Part shown: positions 1 through 12,010 of the stretch, in pieces | Layout of the letters: every line of letters starts with the position of its first letter | Numbering within the stretch: position 1 is the first letter of the stretch | DNA from: Amyelois transitella | Taxonomy: Eukaryota > Arthropoda > Insecta > Lepidoptera > Pyralidae | NCBI RefSeq assembly: GCF_032362555.1 | Contig: NC_083509.1 | Location: 4,363,001-4,427,000 of the forward strand | Length of the DNA stretch: 64,000 nucleotides | Direction: 5' to 3' | Notes under the pieces: model-generated | What the model was told of the DNA's origin: nothing | Seen by the model: only the letters and a program-made list of their open reading frames with translations | Databases searched by the model: none | Made by a program: the position numbers and the translations under genes

Positions 1-972
1 AATATGTATACCGTATTTTCTCATAGGTACTGATATTGTAACCTTTGTTAATATTGAATGATTAAGACAAAAGTATTGGTATCGAAACTAAACAAAACAA
101 TGCAAGCGATGCTTTGACACACAATAAAAAATAACTGATAAATTCTAATTGATTTCAACAGCATCGGTTATCTACCTTGTACAGCATTAACATATTTTTT
201 CACCAAAATTGTTACAACTCTTTGCAAAAAACTATATCGGAACGTTACAAAAAAATTATTTTATATATATTGAGGTATATAGAATGACAACAAGAGGAAT
301 CGAGGTAGAGAAAATATTTATAATGTCGAATTCAAAATTTGGAAATTCATAAAATCACAGCAAACACAATGCACAGCAAATTTCAGACCGACTTGTACCG
401 GTATTTTTATTTTGAGAGTTTTTGTGCTCAAGACGCTGAGCCTACATTTATGCAAATGTATACTGATGTTAATTCCCAAGCACTAGACTGGGTACATTGT
501 GTCACCGCCGAGCCGTGAGTGGTTTTCATTAGAGTGCACATTCAGTGAGGAAAATGCAATTTCCCTCGCGAGTGCGAACTGACGCGCCTAGGGACGAGAA
601 ATTAGATTTTGGGGAGATATCGAAGACTTTTTGCTTGAAAATTTGCCTGTATTTTATTTTTTATTGGGACTGGCCGGTGGACAATATTTAGACGGGGGGG
701 AAAGTAGAGATTAAGTAATATAAGTAGTATGCAGTGTTTTTAGATTATAATTTTTGGGTTTTAAAACTCTATAATCAACAATAATTTATAGGTTGCTGGG
801 GCATATTGATCAATGTACTTTCTTAGTTCTGGTTAAAACGACAAATAAAGTTATTTGAGGATGTCTTTTATCCGTTATGTTAAATTGTAAAGTGTTAAGA
901 CTATAATTATGATTAACGAATAAATTCAAAGTAATATAGTTAGCTCAAAATATTCTTTTAGATCGGTCTTAC
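1..972. other. AT-rich non-coding stretch, no gene seen
   Basis: No exon with plausible splice sites and no recognisable repeat stands out on either strand. A modestly GC-richer patch at about 500-600 has no supported reading frame. It probably lies downstream of, or inside an intron of, the minus-strand gene whose exons start at 3426. Confidence 0.5.
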
Positions 973-1230
973 ATACATACATATGGTCACGTCTACATCC
1001 CTTGCGGGGTAGACAGAGCCAACAGTCTTGAAAAGACTGAATGGCCACGTTCAGCTATTTGGCTTAACGATAGAATTGAAATTCAACTAGTCACAGGTTG
1101 CTAGCCCATCGCTTAAAAAAGAATCCCAAGTTTGTAAGCCTATCCCTTAGTAGCCTTTTACGACATCCATAGGAAAGAGATGGAGTGGTCCTATTCTTTT
1201 TTGTATTGGTGCCGGAAGCAACACGGCACT
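973..1230 (-). repeat. LepA short retroposon, near full length, with target duplication
   Basis: One of about twenty copies in the window of a ~260-bp repeat. On its own strand it runs from a GTGCCGTGTGGTTCCCGGCACC-like head, through CTGTTGGCTCTGTCTACCCC, to a (ATGT)n tail. This copy is flanked by a perfect 10-bp direct repeat TCGGTCTTAC (963-972 and 1231-1240). That duplication and the simple tail indicate insertion by retroposition. No clear RNA polymerase III B box is visible in the body, so I call it SINE-like rather than a proven SINE. Confidence 0.85.
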
Positions 1231-1240
1231 TCGGTCTTAC

Positions 1241-3276
1241 TATTACTTTTAATCTTGAATTATAGACATATCACACACTTTGGAGAACACTCTATTATAT
1301 ATGTTTTATTACATATACATTATGCTAATAAGGGCAAATGAAGCATTATGGAACCAGGCTCACAGCACATTAACGTTTGGTATATTTAGGCCTTTATTAC
1401 CCACGAAACCTTTTAGTGTAATAGGCGTCGAATTTATAATTTAATGGCGAATATCGCCTAGTGTCCTATTCCAAGAATATTTGCACGCAAAAAAACACTT
1501 TTTTCATTCGCTTCGGCAAATAAACATCAAAGTCTTAGTCGTAAAATGTCCGTAAATCGATTATTACATTACCTGAGTTTTCCCCGCACTTATTCTCAAG
1601 AGGGGAGGCTGCAGAATACTCAGTTGTAAGCTTTTACGTATTCTTGTAATTTATTACAGAACCGTGGTCGGGCGCTAACATTTTTCACTCTGGCAATTTT
1701 GCCACCCGGCCAATGATTGGCTAGAGTGAGTTTTTTTCGAGTTCCTATTTCAAAGCCCATTTATAACTGCGGTGGACATTGGAGAAAAAACGTAATGTAA
1801 TAGTGCAGCGCTGTGACAAATACTCGCATTTTATTTTATGGTAGTTATTTTTCTACTTCGTCTGAATATGTTTCTAAAGTTTGGTAATTTAAATATGAAA
1901 GTTTATAAGTATCATTAAGGAAATCGGCTAATAAATCGGCGCTATTATTCTTTTATTTCGCAAAGTTATAAATTATAATCCTGATGTCTTAATTTTTCCT
2001 CAAACATACATAGATAAATTGGTAACTAGGCACTTTTACTAAGTGTGATAATGTCTTCCGTTTATATTTACATTTCCTTTATATCAAATTCAAAGACATC
2101 TCAGTTTTTATATCTTCATGAGAACAAATGTAGTTTTAGTCAAGTAGAAAAACTCGTTTTATTTTATTGTGCATAAATATCGTGGGGAGGAAATTTTACG
2201 CCCGCTAAATTACTGCAATAAATTCGATTCTGGACATCATATTTCTCGGGCAAAGCGAAATATGGGAAATTTACAAAATAACACTGCGGCAAAAAGTACA
2301 CAGAATTATTAATAAACTCTTGTGGCCTTCAGTAATTTAAAAGGTACTGCAAATAACACAATTTTTAACGCGAACGTACTTACCTACATTTTTATTGCAA
2401 ACGTTCATATAAGATCTTAATATTATGTTGGACCTTCTATTTATTTTCAGTAGCCATATTTTGTTATAGATTAATCTATCTTCCTTAGACTTCATATGAA
2501 ATTCTTTTCGGTATTTAAACGTCATGTTTATACAGGTTTTTACACGAAGCGACTCCCAACGATTTTAATAGCCAATTATAATTACAAAAGCCCTGCCTAT
2601 TTTATGCTTATTTCCTAATACTCTGAACACAACAGATTTACATTTTTCACGTACAAAAGTATCTTATACACAAAATAGGTCTATATCTTTCTAATAAGAC
2701 CCAATCGCAATAAAATGTGGTATGGTGTTTCCGGAATTACTTTCTTTACTTGCGTTTTTACAACTTCGGAAAAAGAAAATTACTTTTATATTCTTCAATT
2801 CGGCGAGAGCTCATCAAATGTCTTTCCGCGATGGTTCTTATTTATAAAGGAAGGTGATCAAATCAACAAGTAGATTGAATTTTACAGGTATCATATAATT
2901 AATGATTTTTGTCAATTTTTAATGGACGTTTTTCATATTGATATCCCTGGCAGATAAACATCTATTGATAAGGCATCAATTACACAAAATTGAAACATAT
3001 GTATAAGACTTAAATATCGGCTGATTGGCAAGAAGAATTACCTATAAAACTATGAAAAGTTAAGTTTGTTACACGCCTTCGAATTGTGAAAACTCAACGA
3101 TCTAACTACGCGTGCACAGAAATTACTTACTCCACAGAACTTATTTATTTGACATCAACCAGTGTTGTCAAACCAAAAGATATGACAATTATTAAGTGAT
3201 ATTGAAATGTCCTATAATAATGAATAAAACCTTTGAATTTGAACTTTTTACAAGTCGCTCGATCATTTTTACTTAC
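1241..3276. other. non-coding stretch, no gene seen
   Basis: AT-rich DNA with only short, unsupported reading frames. It follows the 3426-3277 exon on the minus strand, whose donor site implies that more exons of that gene lie further left, in this stretch or beyond the window edge. I could not identify one here. Confidence 0.45.
3163..3242. repeat. short dispersed repeat shared with 50264-50328
   Basis: This stretch contains AACCAAAAGATATGACAATT followed by ATTAAGTGATATTGAA. A closely similar string sits inside a LepA copy in a SNX25 intron at 50264-50328. I do not recognise the family. Confidence 0.6.
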
Positions 3277-3426
3277 GCGCTGATAGTGTGTATCGGCTGT
3301 GATGCTGAAGGTCTTGAGGAGCGTCTGGCTGGTGGCAGCGGTGGGTGGGGCGGTCCTCCTGAACCGTACAACACTGGCTGGAGGGACAGTGACCCTCCCA
3401 GGGACAACGATGGGGGACTGGATAGT
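3277..3426 (-). CDS. candidate internal exon of unrecognised Ser/Pro-rich protein
   Basis: Read on the minus strand, the exon follows a good acceptor (pyrimidine-rich, ending TTGCTTGTCAG) and ends at a consensus donor GTAAGT (3276-3271). It is 150 nt long and enters and leaves in phase 2. It encodes about 49 residues with a disordered, Ser/Pro/Gly-rich composition, including LSSPPSLSLGG, GSGGPPHPPLPP and RRSSRPSAS. The upstream exon at 4619-4365 also ends in phase 2 (AG), so joining them creates an Arg codon and keeps the frame open. Product unknown. The plus-strand reading frame over the same bases is only a shadow. Confidence 0.6.
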
Positions 3427-4364
3427 CTGACAAGCAAAAATATATCCTTGTTAATATTGTGCTTTTGAAGAATACATAGGACTTTTCAAGAATTCTTTAG
3501 TTAAAGTCGCATTTATTTTTATCTTTATAACTGCCTAACTAACCATGAGCGTAGCAAAGTATAAGCAGGGGGATGCTGCTCAAAAGAGTGGCAGAATCGC
3601 TGATAAACTGTTTGACAATGTCACTTACCATAATTGACGTTAAGTGAAACGTTCATTGAAGTATTACTGAGAAAAAAAACAATAGATTTATCGAATTCCA
3701 GGTATCGTGTGGTGTTAAAGCGGTGACTTAAATATTGTGAAAACACTTTAGTATTTTTCCTTTGAAAACTTTGTTTCACTAGTATACTTTCTACAGAAGA
3801 AGAAACGAATTTGGCGCTATTCCACTGTATCTCAAACTTAACTTGACAAAAAAGATACGTATGAAATGAAATAAAGCTTTATTCAACAAATTATTATTAA
3901 ATCTTATTTGCAAGCTTACTCAATATGTAAATCGACGATTTATTGCTCTACCTGTAAGCTTTTCCATTGTTAAATCGAATTGCAATTTGAATCTGTAATA
4001 TATTGCTCAATAAGTTCATTGTTCTATATAAAGAACCATTAATAATGAAATTTATATGAATTAGTCCAGTTTTCGAATTATTGAATTCAATAATATATAT
4101 ATAATATAATTTATTTCAAGACTGTTGGCTCTGTCTACACCGCAAGGGATATGGACATTATTATAGAAATTTATTATTTTGACTGCAAGAACCTATTCTC
4201 TTTTCTTGAGCAAAGTTTTCGAGAAACCAATACTATTTTCCATTTCTAAACCAATTCTATTTTCCATCGAATTTATTAAAATTTACTTTTTATTACTCTC
4301 AAGTTTCTCCTTGACCAAAAATGTTGACAAGTATAATCATCATCAAATCGATAAAAAAGTGTAC
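3427..4364 (-). other. intron between the two Ser/Pro-rich exons
   Basis: It runs from donor GTACAC at 4364 to the acceptor next to 3426. It holds a LepA 3'-end fragment at about 4118-4160 (plus orientation) and otherwise nothing recognisable. Confidence 0.5.
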
Positions 4365-4619
4365 CTGAGGGGAGATTCCATATGAACCCTGTGTGATGAG
4401 CAGGAAGGCGCTGGCTGCTGATGAGATGGGTGTGCAGGCAGCGGCGGGGGGCTGCTGTGCCGGCTCAAGGTCTCCGGGGACACCAGCGCGGCGCCGGCCG
4501 AAGCGGGACTCGGCAGTGGAGGAGCGCTACCTCCGGATATTTCGGACTCCGCTCCGCCAAAGGTCCCCCGGGAAACATGGGAACCTCCTGACATGTTGTT
4601 GGAGGGTATGGAGTAGCAA
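4365..4619 (-). CDS. candidate internal exon of unrecognised Ser/Pro-rich protein
   Basis: On the minus strand it follows a strong acceptor (TTTTCTATTGTTACAG) and ends at CTCAG with donor GTACAC, a usable but non-optimal site. The exon is 255 nt, phase 2 in and phase 2 out. It encodes about 85 residues beginning CYSIPSNNMSGGSHVSRG and continuing with proline/serine clusters (PPLPSPASAGAALVSPE, RHSSPPPLPAHPSHQQ). It is GC-rich against an AT-rich surround, as expected of coding sequence. No catalytic motif is visible; the composition suggests a disordered linker or scaffold segment. Together with 3426-3277 and 31263-31040 it appears to belong to one long gene, but the join to the 31-kb exon is inferred and intermediate exons may exist. 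Confidence 0.6.
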
Positions 4620-5847
4620 CTGTAACAATAGAAAATTAACTTTGATATTTTACTAAATCATCAGAATTGTGTATAACTCTTACCACCATTTTGTAGAAGT
4701 TGTTGAGTGAATGATTATGATGAGTATTTTGATCTCAGAACTCTTTTGTTGCGAAAAATCTGAAATAAAATTTGTTCTACAAAAGCAAGGTTGTCAAGAT
4801 TATAAAAAAAAACCTCTAACATCTCTCATACAAAAAAATCGCAAACACTGGTAAATACCACGTATTACAGATTGATAGGGTTAAGGATACGGGAGCAATT
4901 TGGAGGTGAATCATGCTGACTGTGAGATTTGAATGATAACCTTTAGGAGACCTGTCAAGTGTTCCGCAAACGCCCCGGGCTTAAGTGAGTTATTACGTCG
5001 GATTCCGGGGGTCTAATGGCCGCCGCTCCTAATGCAAAATTTGAATATATTTTACAGTGAAATTGCTTCATTTTGCTGGGGCATGTAGCTCTTTTAAAGG
5101 GCAAATTCTTTTTTTATGTTTATAGTTCTCTTTTCAATAAAGATTTACATTATATAGTAGTCTATCATTTGCCTATCATTTGCAATATTATTGAAATTCT
5201 TGAGAAATACAATAAATCACGCAGAACAAAAAGTCCCGTTAATTTCCGTTCCTGTTGTAATTTTGGGAAATCTTAGACACCACAAAGATGCCAAAGTTCA
5301 AATCTCCAGACCTGAACCTGTGATGTGCATTGACATCAGTCAGTCAGTCAGTTTCTTCTTTTGTATATTAATAATTATATGTATGAGGACTTGATTAACA
5401 AAATATATTTATTAAATAGTTAGAAAGCTGAGAAAATATCTGAACATGAAGTATAACAATTCAATGACAACAAAAGAATCCGTTGGTGATCGTTAAATTA
5501 ACATAGAACTGCGTCCGTTGCCATCGTATATTTATGTGGCACGTGACAGTTCTGTAAAAGGCGAAAATTACAAGCGTTCCATACAATATTCAATCGGTAA
5601 CGAACTATTTTGAACCGACCGCGAGCGGAACGTGAGCGAAATCCTGGAGCGAGCGGAGACAGACGTCGGTAATAGTTTATGAAGTTTGTTCCGCGTCACG
5701 GCATTGAGTTGGGGCTTGGGTTGGAACCTTTCAATAGTTCCCTATGATTTAATGTTCTTGTTAGTTATATATCTACCCAAGTAGAAAATCGTTTATTCAC
5801 TAGCTTGAGCCCGCAATTCCACGCGCGTGGTATAAAGATTTTTAACA

Positions 5848-5942
5848 TACATGCATATTACTATGTTGATTTCCCTTGCGGGGTAGACAGAGCCAACAAT
5901 CTTTAAAGACCGAAAGGCCACGTTCAGCTGTATGCCTTAAAA
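5848..5942 (-). repeat. LepA fragment (3' half)
   Basis: It matches the LepA 3' half in reverse orientation: CCCTTGCGGGGTAGACAGAG, then GGCCACGTTCAGCTG. It is diverged and truncated. Confidence 0.75.
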
Positions 5943-8900
5943 GGCAATCTATAAAATAAAACCTTTGAACACATTATTAAAAAATACTTATCTCTCTTTT
6001 GTCTTTGATCCGATCAGACTGCTTAGGATAATATTAAAAATAACTTTACCGAGGAAACATGCAGACAGCAGACCATTTAAAAAAAGCTTTAAAAAAGCTA
6101 TTAACTATATAACAGAAAACACAATAAAATTTCGCCGTAAATAAACTGCAATCAAAGATCGATTTGGGCATGAATCGGCACATCGGTAATCGTTTCAACG
6201 GCCAGCAGACGCGAGTCGTGATTAAAATAAACGTTGCATGTAATCCGGATTAAACTGTTTGCGAGTACGACCGGAGATAGACGCCGTATTCGAATAGGAA
6301 ATGGTGTGCGGCGGCAGCCGATGATTCGATTCCCAGTTCCGACGGTCGGCCTAGAATCGAATTCTATAGAAATAGCTACAAATTTTTATAATAAGATACC
6401 TATGGGTAAGATGCACGCTTAATTATCTTCGATTTACTAGCCTTGGAATGAGAAACTCTAAAAATATTTTTGCCTATGTCATAATTATTATCATGTTTGC
6501 CGTCCGTCCTGGTTGTGTCTTGCCTGAATACGGAATTCAACATTGTAATCACTAAATCACATTGCAGCGTAATTCGTTAAAAAGTTTCCACTCATTTAAT
6601 AATTATTTGATATATGTGTTAGTAACCTTGCATGACTGTTTAATCTGATTTTATACCTAGATGGTCTATAACCCAAAAACGACCTAAATCTTAGTCTACA
6701 GAATAGTTCTAGATGTCAGCTTAGACGGATCAATTCCCGGGAAGGTGCAGGCGTCTTAATTTATAGCTCCGATAACGAGGCTGAGCTGGCTAGATTGCTT
6801 TCAACTACATCAGCTCTAAAACAATTGGCTACTGAACTCTTATATAGCATTTGCCCAGAATTTCGCTTCCATGAAAAATTTATTAGAGCGAAATTGGCTA
6901 TGCGTTGTTCCTTTTTCAAGATAGGATTAACAAAAAAAATTACCAAAATGTGTGACAACAATTTAACGTCATCTCGGTAACGTTTAAATTAATCAGTAGG
7001 CCGCTGGCGCTAAATACACTTATAATAGGTATATCATTATACAATTGCAAATCGCAAAACGAAAACCATGTTTCATTTTAACATATCTCTGAAGGCAAAT
7101 CCCTTCACAGTCTGAAGAAGTATTTATTTCCACGTGTCTAATGTTTTTTGTCAAGACAGCTAGGCTTGACGCCACTCACAAACACTTGACGTTGATTCCC
7201 AAGTGGTTACTTTTCCTTTACTTTTCTTTCAGCGGGTGGATTTAACGAACGAGCCAGCTTTTTCTCGTCACGTCACAGTCACACCTTTTTCTTTATTTTG
7301 CTCATTAATTTGTTAAAGCATTTTCTAACACACATTGGACTCAAATACATAGACTTACTTCATGTTCGTGGAGGCAAACGAAAATTCGAAATAATCTAGC
7401 CAAATAAGTTTGTAAGTACCTACGAATTTGTGATAACATGCAGTCTTCATAGACTAATTGGACTGATTTTAAAATGATAAACTATAATAAAAATTTCATA
7501 TAATTTCGGAATATGCACTAGGAGGCATTAAGCAACTATACCAAATTACATGTAAAATAACAATTAATTTTGATATCTTGACAAACATGTGTCTTCTGCA
7601 AGTTCATTAAGTTGCTAAGCAACAAATGAGAAAATCTGCTACGATGTAAGTCAGCAATCTTTTAAGAATTATGTTCTAAGACTTTAAACTTGTCCTTTGC
7701 TCTAGGTATGTTTCTTATTTTATACAATCGTCGTCCACTTGACATTCCTGTTAATCTCAGTTGCGCCTTCACTTCTCTGAAGAGGAGATCGAGGTGCGCA
7801 TATAACACAATCCTGGATTGAATCAGGTTTTCAAACAATCTGACTGCATTCTAACCTACGCCTACTACCTCATATTGGATTATGGCTACACATACAGATG
7901 TCTCAACGTACATGATTCCCCCTAACTAATCGGTTAGCATAACTTAAGAAAAAGTTCAACTTAACTGCAAGTACATGTAAGTACTAACATGATCGTGGTA
8001 GGATTTGAACTTGTGCATCAAACTTCATGATTATTTTATGCAATGTCTATTATGAATTTAAACATATAATTGCATGATCTTCGTTTTCGCCTTCCCTTAT
8101 GAGTCTATCGTTATAAATTTATGCATATTCAATTGGCTCGGTATCGTGCCCTTTACATTTTAATTAGTTCCGAGACGACAGTACAAAATATCTAAATTAT
8201 AGAATAATATCATGGCACATACATATGTACTTTTCATAAGTTATCGAATTTTATATTGACCATTTTAAAAATATTTGCTCGTAGACTATTTACCGTTTTT
8301 TCCTCTCACCATTACCGCCTTATTTTAGGTTTTCCGAACTTCGGCCTCGATTCTCATACAAGAAATATAAAACCCTTAGTGCCCTATAGACGTAAGCCAA
8401 ATAAAAATAAAGCAAAAAGTAAGTTAAAAGTAAGAATAAGTAAATATTTCAAAATAAACATAGTTCATGAAATTTTTATGAGTATTAATACATGCATATA
8501 TAATGGGTTTATTGTGACTTATTGTTTGCGATTACTTATCTGCACATTATTTATTTACTCTATGCTCTATTAACAAGTTTACTTCACAGCGTTGTATATG
8601 GGCATAAAATTAACAAAGCTGCGAATTTCCTCCATTAATTGCGCGAGGGTTATAGAAACGTTATGAATAAACTTTGCATAATACATGTGTATTAACGAAA
8701 TTGTAAGTCTAATGTGGATGAAGCGAAAGAAGTAAGTATGCAGGAATCCCGACAAGTAAAAAGATATAGTGGCAGATACTTTCCCTTCACGAAAGAGCGT
8801 GTTATATGTATGAGTGATAAATTTTATTTAGCAAATGTTTGATCGAGCCTGAAAGTTGTTTTGATTTGTCAAACCAATTTTTGAAGCATATAAAGGTTCT

Positions 8901-10440
8901 GATTTAACAAGCCAATGAATCATGTACCTAAGTGTTAATTTTAGATGCTTAATTGGATTCTAACTTTGAGCTCGCATCGAACTTTACCGAATATTGATAG
9001 GTTCAAGAGACGGAAGGATTGCCACAACAATATACGGTGAACTTTATAACAAAAAAATTTAAACTTTAAAAAAGCCAGTCGCGATATTTTTTTAATTTAT
9101 TTATAAATGTCTGTATTCTACACGATTAAAACAGAAACAAAGATAATATAGGCGTCTAAAATCCACGCTTACCGCTTCATGCACACACATACTAGTCATG
9201 ATACGGTAATACAGCCACTTATGTGGGCTCTCAGAGCCTTAATGGGCTACCCCATTAGTACTGAATTTCACACGTCGACATTGCTACCAAAATGCTCTAG
9301 AATTTCCCGGTTCATTTAGTTTCCACGCTAAAAGTTGGCAGACACAACTAAACTTGTTTGGTTGCTAATTAATTTGATTATTTATATTCGCTTTGAGTTC
9401 TTGATAGCGAAATGTACTTACCTGTTTTAGATAAACAGATTTTCCCAGTACTCTGTTTATTTAGAAATTTTATAAATACCGAACATCATCATGGTCCGCC
9501 TGCGACCAGGACTCTGGATTTAGTAAGACAGTTTTTTAGACAAAGCGGTTTCCGTATTTACCTCATTTGGAAGCTAAACCAGCTTAGATCATGGTTATAC
9601 GTCCAATGCCTAAATCTGCAGATTTCCTCACAATGTTTAGTCTCACCGTAAGAATGATTCAAGACAAACAGTAATATTTGTAATCTGTGTTGTTAAAAAT
9701 GAGTATTTTTTCCCGTAAAGTAACAATCAATAACAAATATAACTTCCATACAAAATAAAAATAAACCTTTCCACTATAGTAAAAATTTTGCATGAACCAC
9801 AATAGGACATCAGGCAAATACGCAAAATAACAACCTAAATTGTCCTAAATCTCTCAGCGCTTCTACTACAAATACTATGTACTATTTGTACACAATATAA
9901 AAGTATCGACTACTCATAAACTTACTGGTTAAAAATCGGCTTTATATACAAGAGATAAGTTCAAATTCTGTTTGTAGTAAAATTTTGTAGTAGCGTCGAA
10001 TTCGCTTTCGTTGGCACTCCGCCGGTCGCCGCCCGCCCCTAATCAATGGGCGTCTGAAACACCAGACTACTTTCACGCCGCTAGTATTTTTATACTACTT
10101 CTTCTAGTAGAGTACAAAATGGTTTGTTTGTTTATGTTTACATGACGTAAATGGATCTTTTGAAGTTCGTTGAGTTGATAGTTGTAACGTGTTATGATAA
10201 AATGTCTCTCATAGACAATACACATGCCTGCTATTCCTAATTCAATAAAAATAAAACAGAATTTTGAAGAGAATATTTTTAAACACATGACTCAACATAA
10301 TTTCCTTAATTATGATATAAAAAAGCCATATTTGAATCCAAAATTCTTAACGAACGACGTATGTATACTAGAAGATTGTTAGCACCGTCACTCGTTGCTA
10401 CGATATTGTGCAGTTTTTCCACAAAACATAGAACCACTGC

Positions 10441-10487
10441 CACAGAGCAAGTATTACGAATGGCGGATTCGTAATACTTGCTCTGTG
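10441..10487. repeat. perfect 21-bp inverted repeat with 5-nt loop
   Basis: Left arm CACAGAGCAAGTATTACGAA plus T, loop GGCGG, and an exactly complementary right arm ending TTGCTCTGTG. Pairing stops abruptly on both sides, so it is not the core of a longer pre-miRNA-like stem in this sequence. Confidence 0.9.
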
Positions 10488-11727
10488 TTCTCCATGCACA
10501 AAAACGCAAAACAGCGGCGACAGAAAATATTTCACACATTTCCCTTAAGAGTACAAGGACTTTTCTTTTTAAAATTCCACTGTCTGTTTGTCTTTAAGAA
10601 GCTAGACAAGAAGGCTGTTTGCTCTGAAAAAAGTCGTCAAAAGAATGCCTTTCTTGTGTTCGGGTGTAAATTTTCCAGCTCTTTTATGAAACTTTAAGCA
10701 CGAAACATGATACAGCACGTGAATAGCTCTTAGACATCCATATATGCATCTAACAAAGCAAACGAAGCTTTAAAAATCTTTTAAGAAAAGAAAAATCTTA
10801 TATTACTTACAAGGATTCTTACTCTAAATGATTAGGAACCTTAAGAATAAATCCTCGACCGCTATTATGAAAATTCTTGAACGTGATTTTCATAAATGCG
10901 AGCCTATAAACTTCCCGATCTCCTGATAAACACCTGAGCGGCCCACTCGAATTATTAATTTTCTATACGGACCTTTTGAGGTGTTCTCTGATAAAACGTT
11001 CGCTGTATTCAATGAATACAGAGTGAAACACTTTGTAAGATAACTAGTGTCCGACCGAAGCTTCGGCTTCGGCTTCGGCTTCGGCCACCTTCGGCCAAAA
11101 AATCCACCTTCGGCGAAACATTCGGCTTCGGCCCAAAATCCGGCCGAAGCCGAAGGTTTCGCCGAAGGTCCGAGCGACCGTCGAGATTGAACGAACTGTT
11201 ACGAAAGTCATGAGGCGGCGGGGAGTCACTGTCAAAATATCACATTGCTGATTGCATGCATCAAAACAAGTCCGTACGTGTATTTAAACGAGTGTTTTTG
11301 TAAGAAATCAAATCATTATTTTTACCAGTAGGTAAATCACAAACTTTTATCTATACATATAATAAAACAGTAAAAATATTTTGTCTGTACATTTAGTATT
11401 TTCGACTGAAATGGATAGAGGGACACTTAGAATGAATAATAGAAAGCAAAAATATATTTTTTTTAATTTCTTGTCTGTCTGTCTGTATGTATGATCACGA
11501 TTATCTCCGAAAGTACTAAACCGATTTACTTCAAACTTTCACCAATTGCTTTGTTTTAACTCAGAATAACATTTAAAGTTTGTTTCATCAAAATCGGTTC
11601 ACAAAAAAAAAGTTATCGACATTTGAATGAACTCAAGGCATCAGTATGCCGGCAAATAAGTTACGAAATTAAAAATTCAAAGTCATTTATCATTATACGA
11701 CGGCATTATACCTATAACATATAAATA

Positions 11728-11919
11728 TAAGTGAAAGGCGACTAAGGGATGGGCTTACAAACTTGGGATTCTTTTTTAGGCGATGGGCGAGCAACCTATC
11801 ACTTTTTGAATCTCAATTCTATCATTAAGTCAAATAGCTGAACGTGGCCATTCAGTCTTTTCAAGTCTGTTGGCTCTGTCTACCCCGCAAGGGATAAAGA
11901 CGTGACCATATGTATGTAG
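11728..11919 (+). repeat. LepA portion captured within the Helitron
   Basis: LepA sequence from AAAGGCGACTAAGGGATGGG to the tail GACGTGACCATATGTATGTA. It is present in both copies of the composite, so it was captured before they separated. Confidence 0.85.
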
Positions 11920-11945
11920 TCTACTTTAATTTCGACACCAACGCA

Positions 11946-12010
11946 ACGGCTTCGATGGTCCAGTGGTTAGCCCGTGAGACTGTGAAGTTGGCGGTCCAAG
12001 TTCGAATCCC
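11946..12010 (+). repeat. tRNA-like sequence inside the Helitron
   Basis: It shows an A-box-like TGGTCCAGTGG and a B-box-like AGTTCGAATCC at tRNA-like spacing (TGGTCCAGTGGTTAGCCCG, then GTCCAAGTTCGAATCCC). I cannot fold a convincing acceptor stem, so this is a tRNA-derived SINE head or decayed tRNA rather than a working tRNA gene. The reverse-strand twin is at about 39052-39117. Confidence 0.6.

Noticed and set aside
3196-3468. Plus-strand 90-codon frame with Gly/Pro-rich sequence
   Set aside because: It is the antisense shadow of the minus-strand exon 3426-3277, which has matching acceptor, donor and phase.
4393-4656. Plus-strand 87-codon frame
   Set aside because: Shadow of the minus-strand exon 4619-4365; the acceptor and donor support the minus strand.
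8256-8573. Plus-strand 105-codon frame
   Set aside because: Composition is that of random AT-rich translation (many I, K, Y, F), with no splice support or motif.
11044-11235. Minus-strand frame repeated at 39807-39992 and related frames at 39785-40120
   Set aside because: They translate the GAAGCC/GGCTTC arrays at the transposon ends, giving AEAEAE and RSRSRS runs. Conservation between the two places is due to the element, not to a protein.
11946-12010. A functional tRNA gene
   Set aside because: A- and B-box-like strings are present but the acceptor stem does not pair convincingly, and both copies lie inside transposons.
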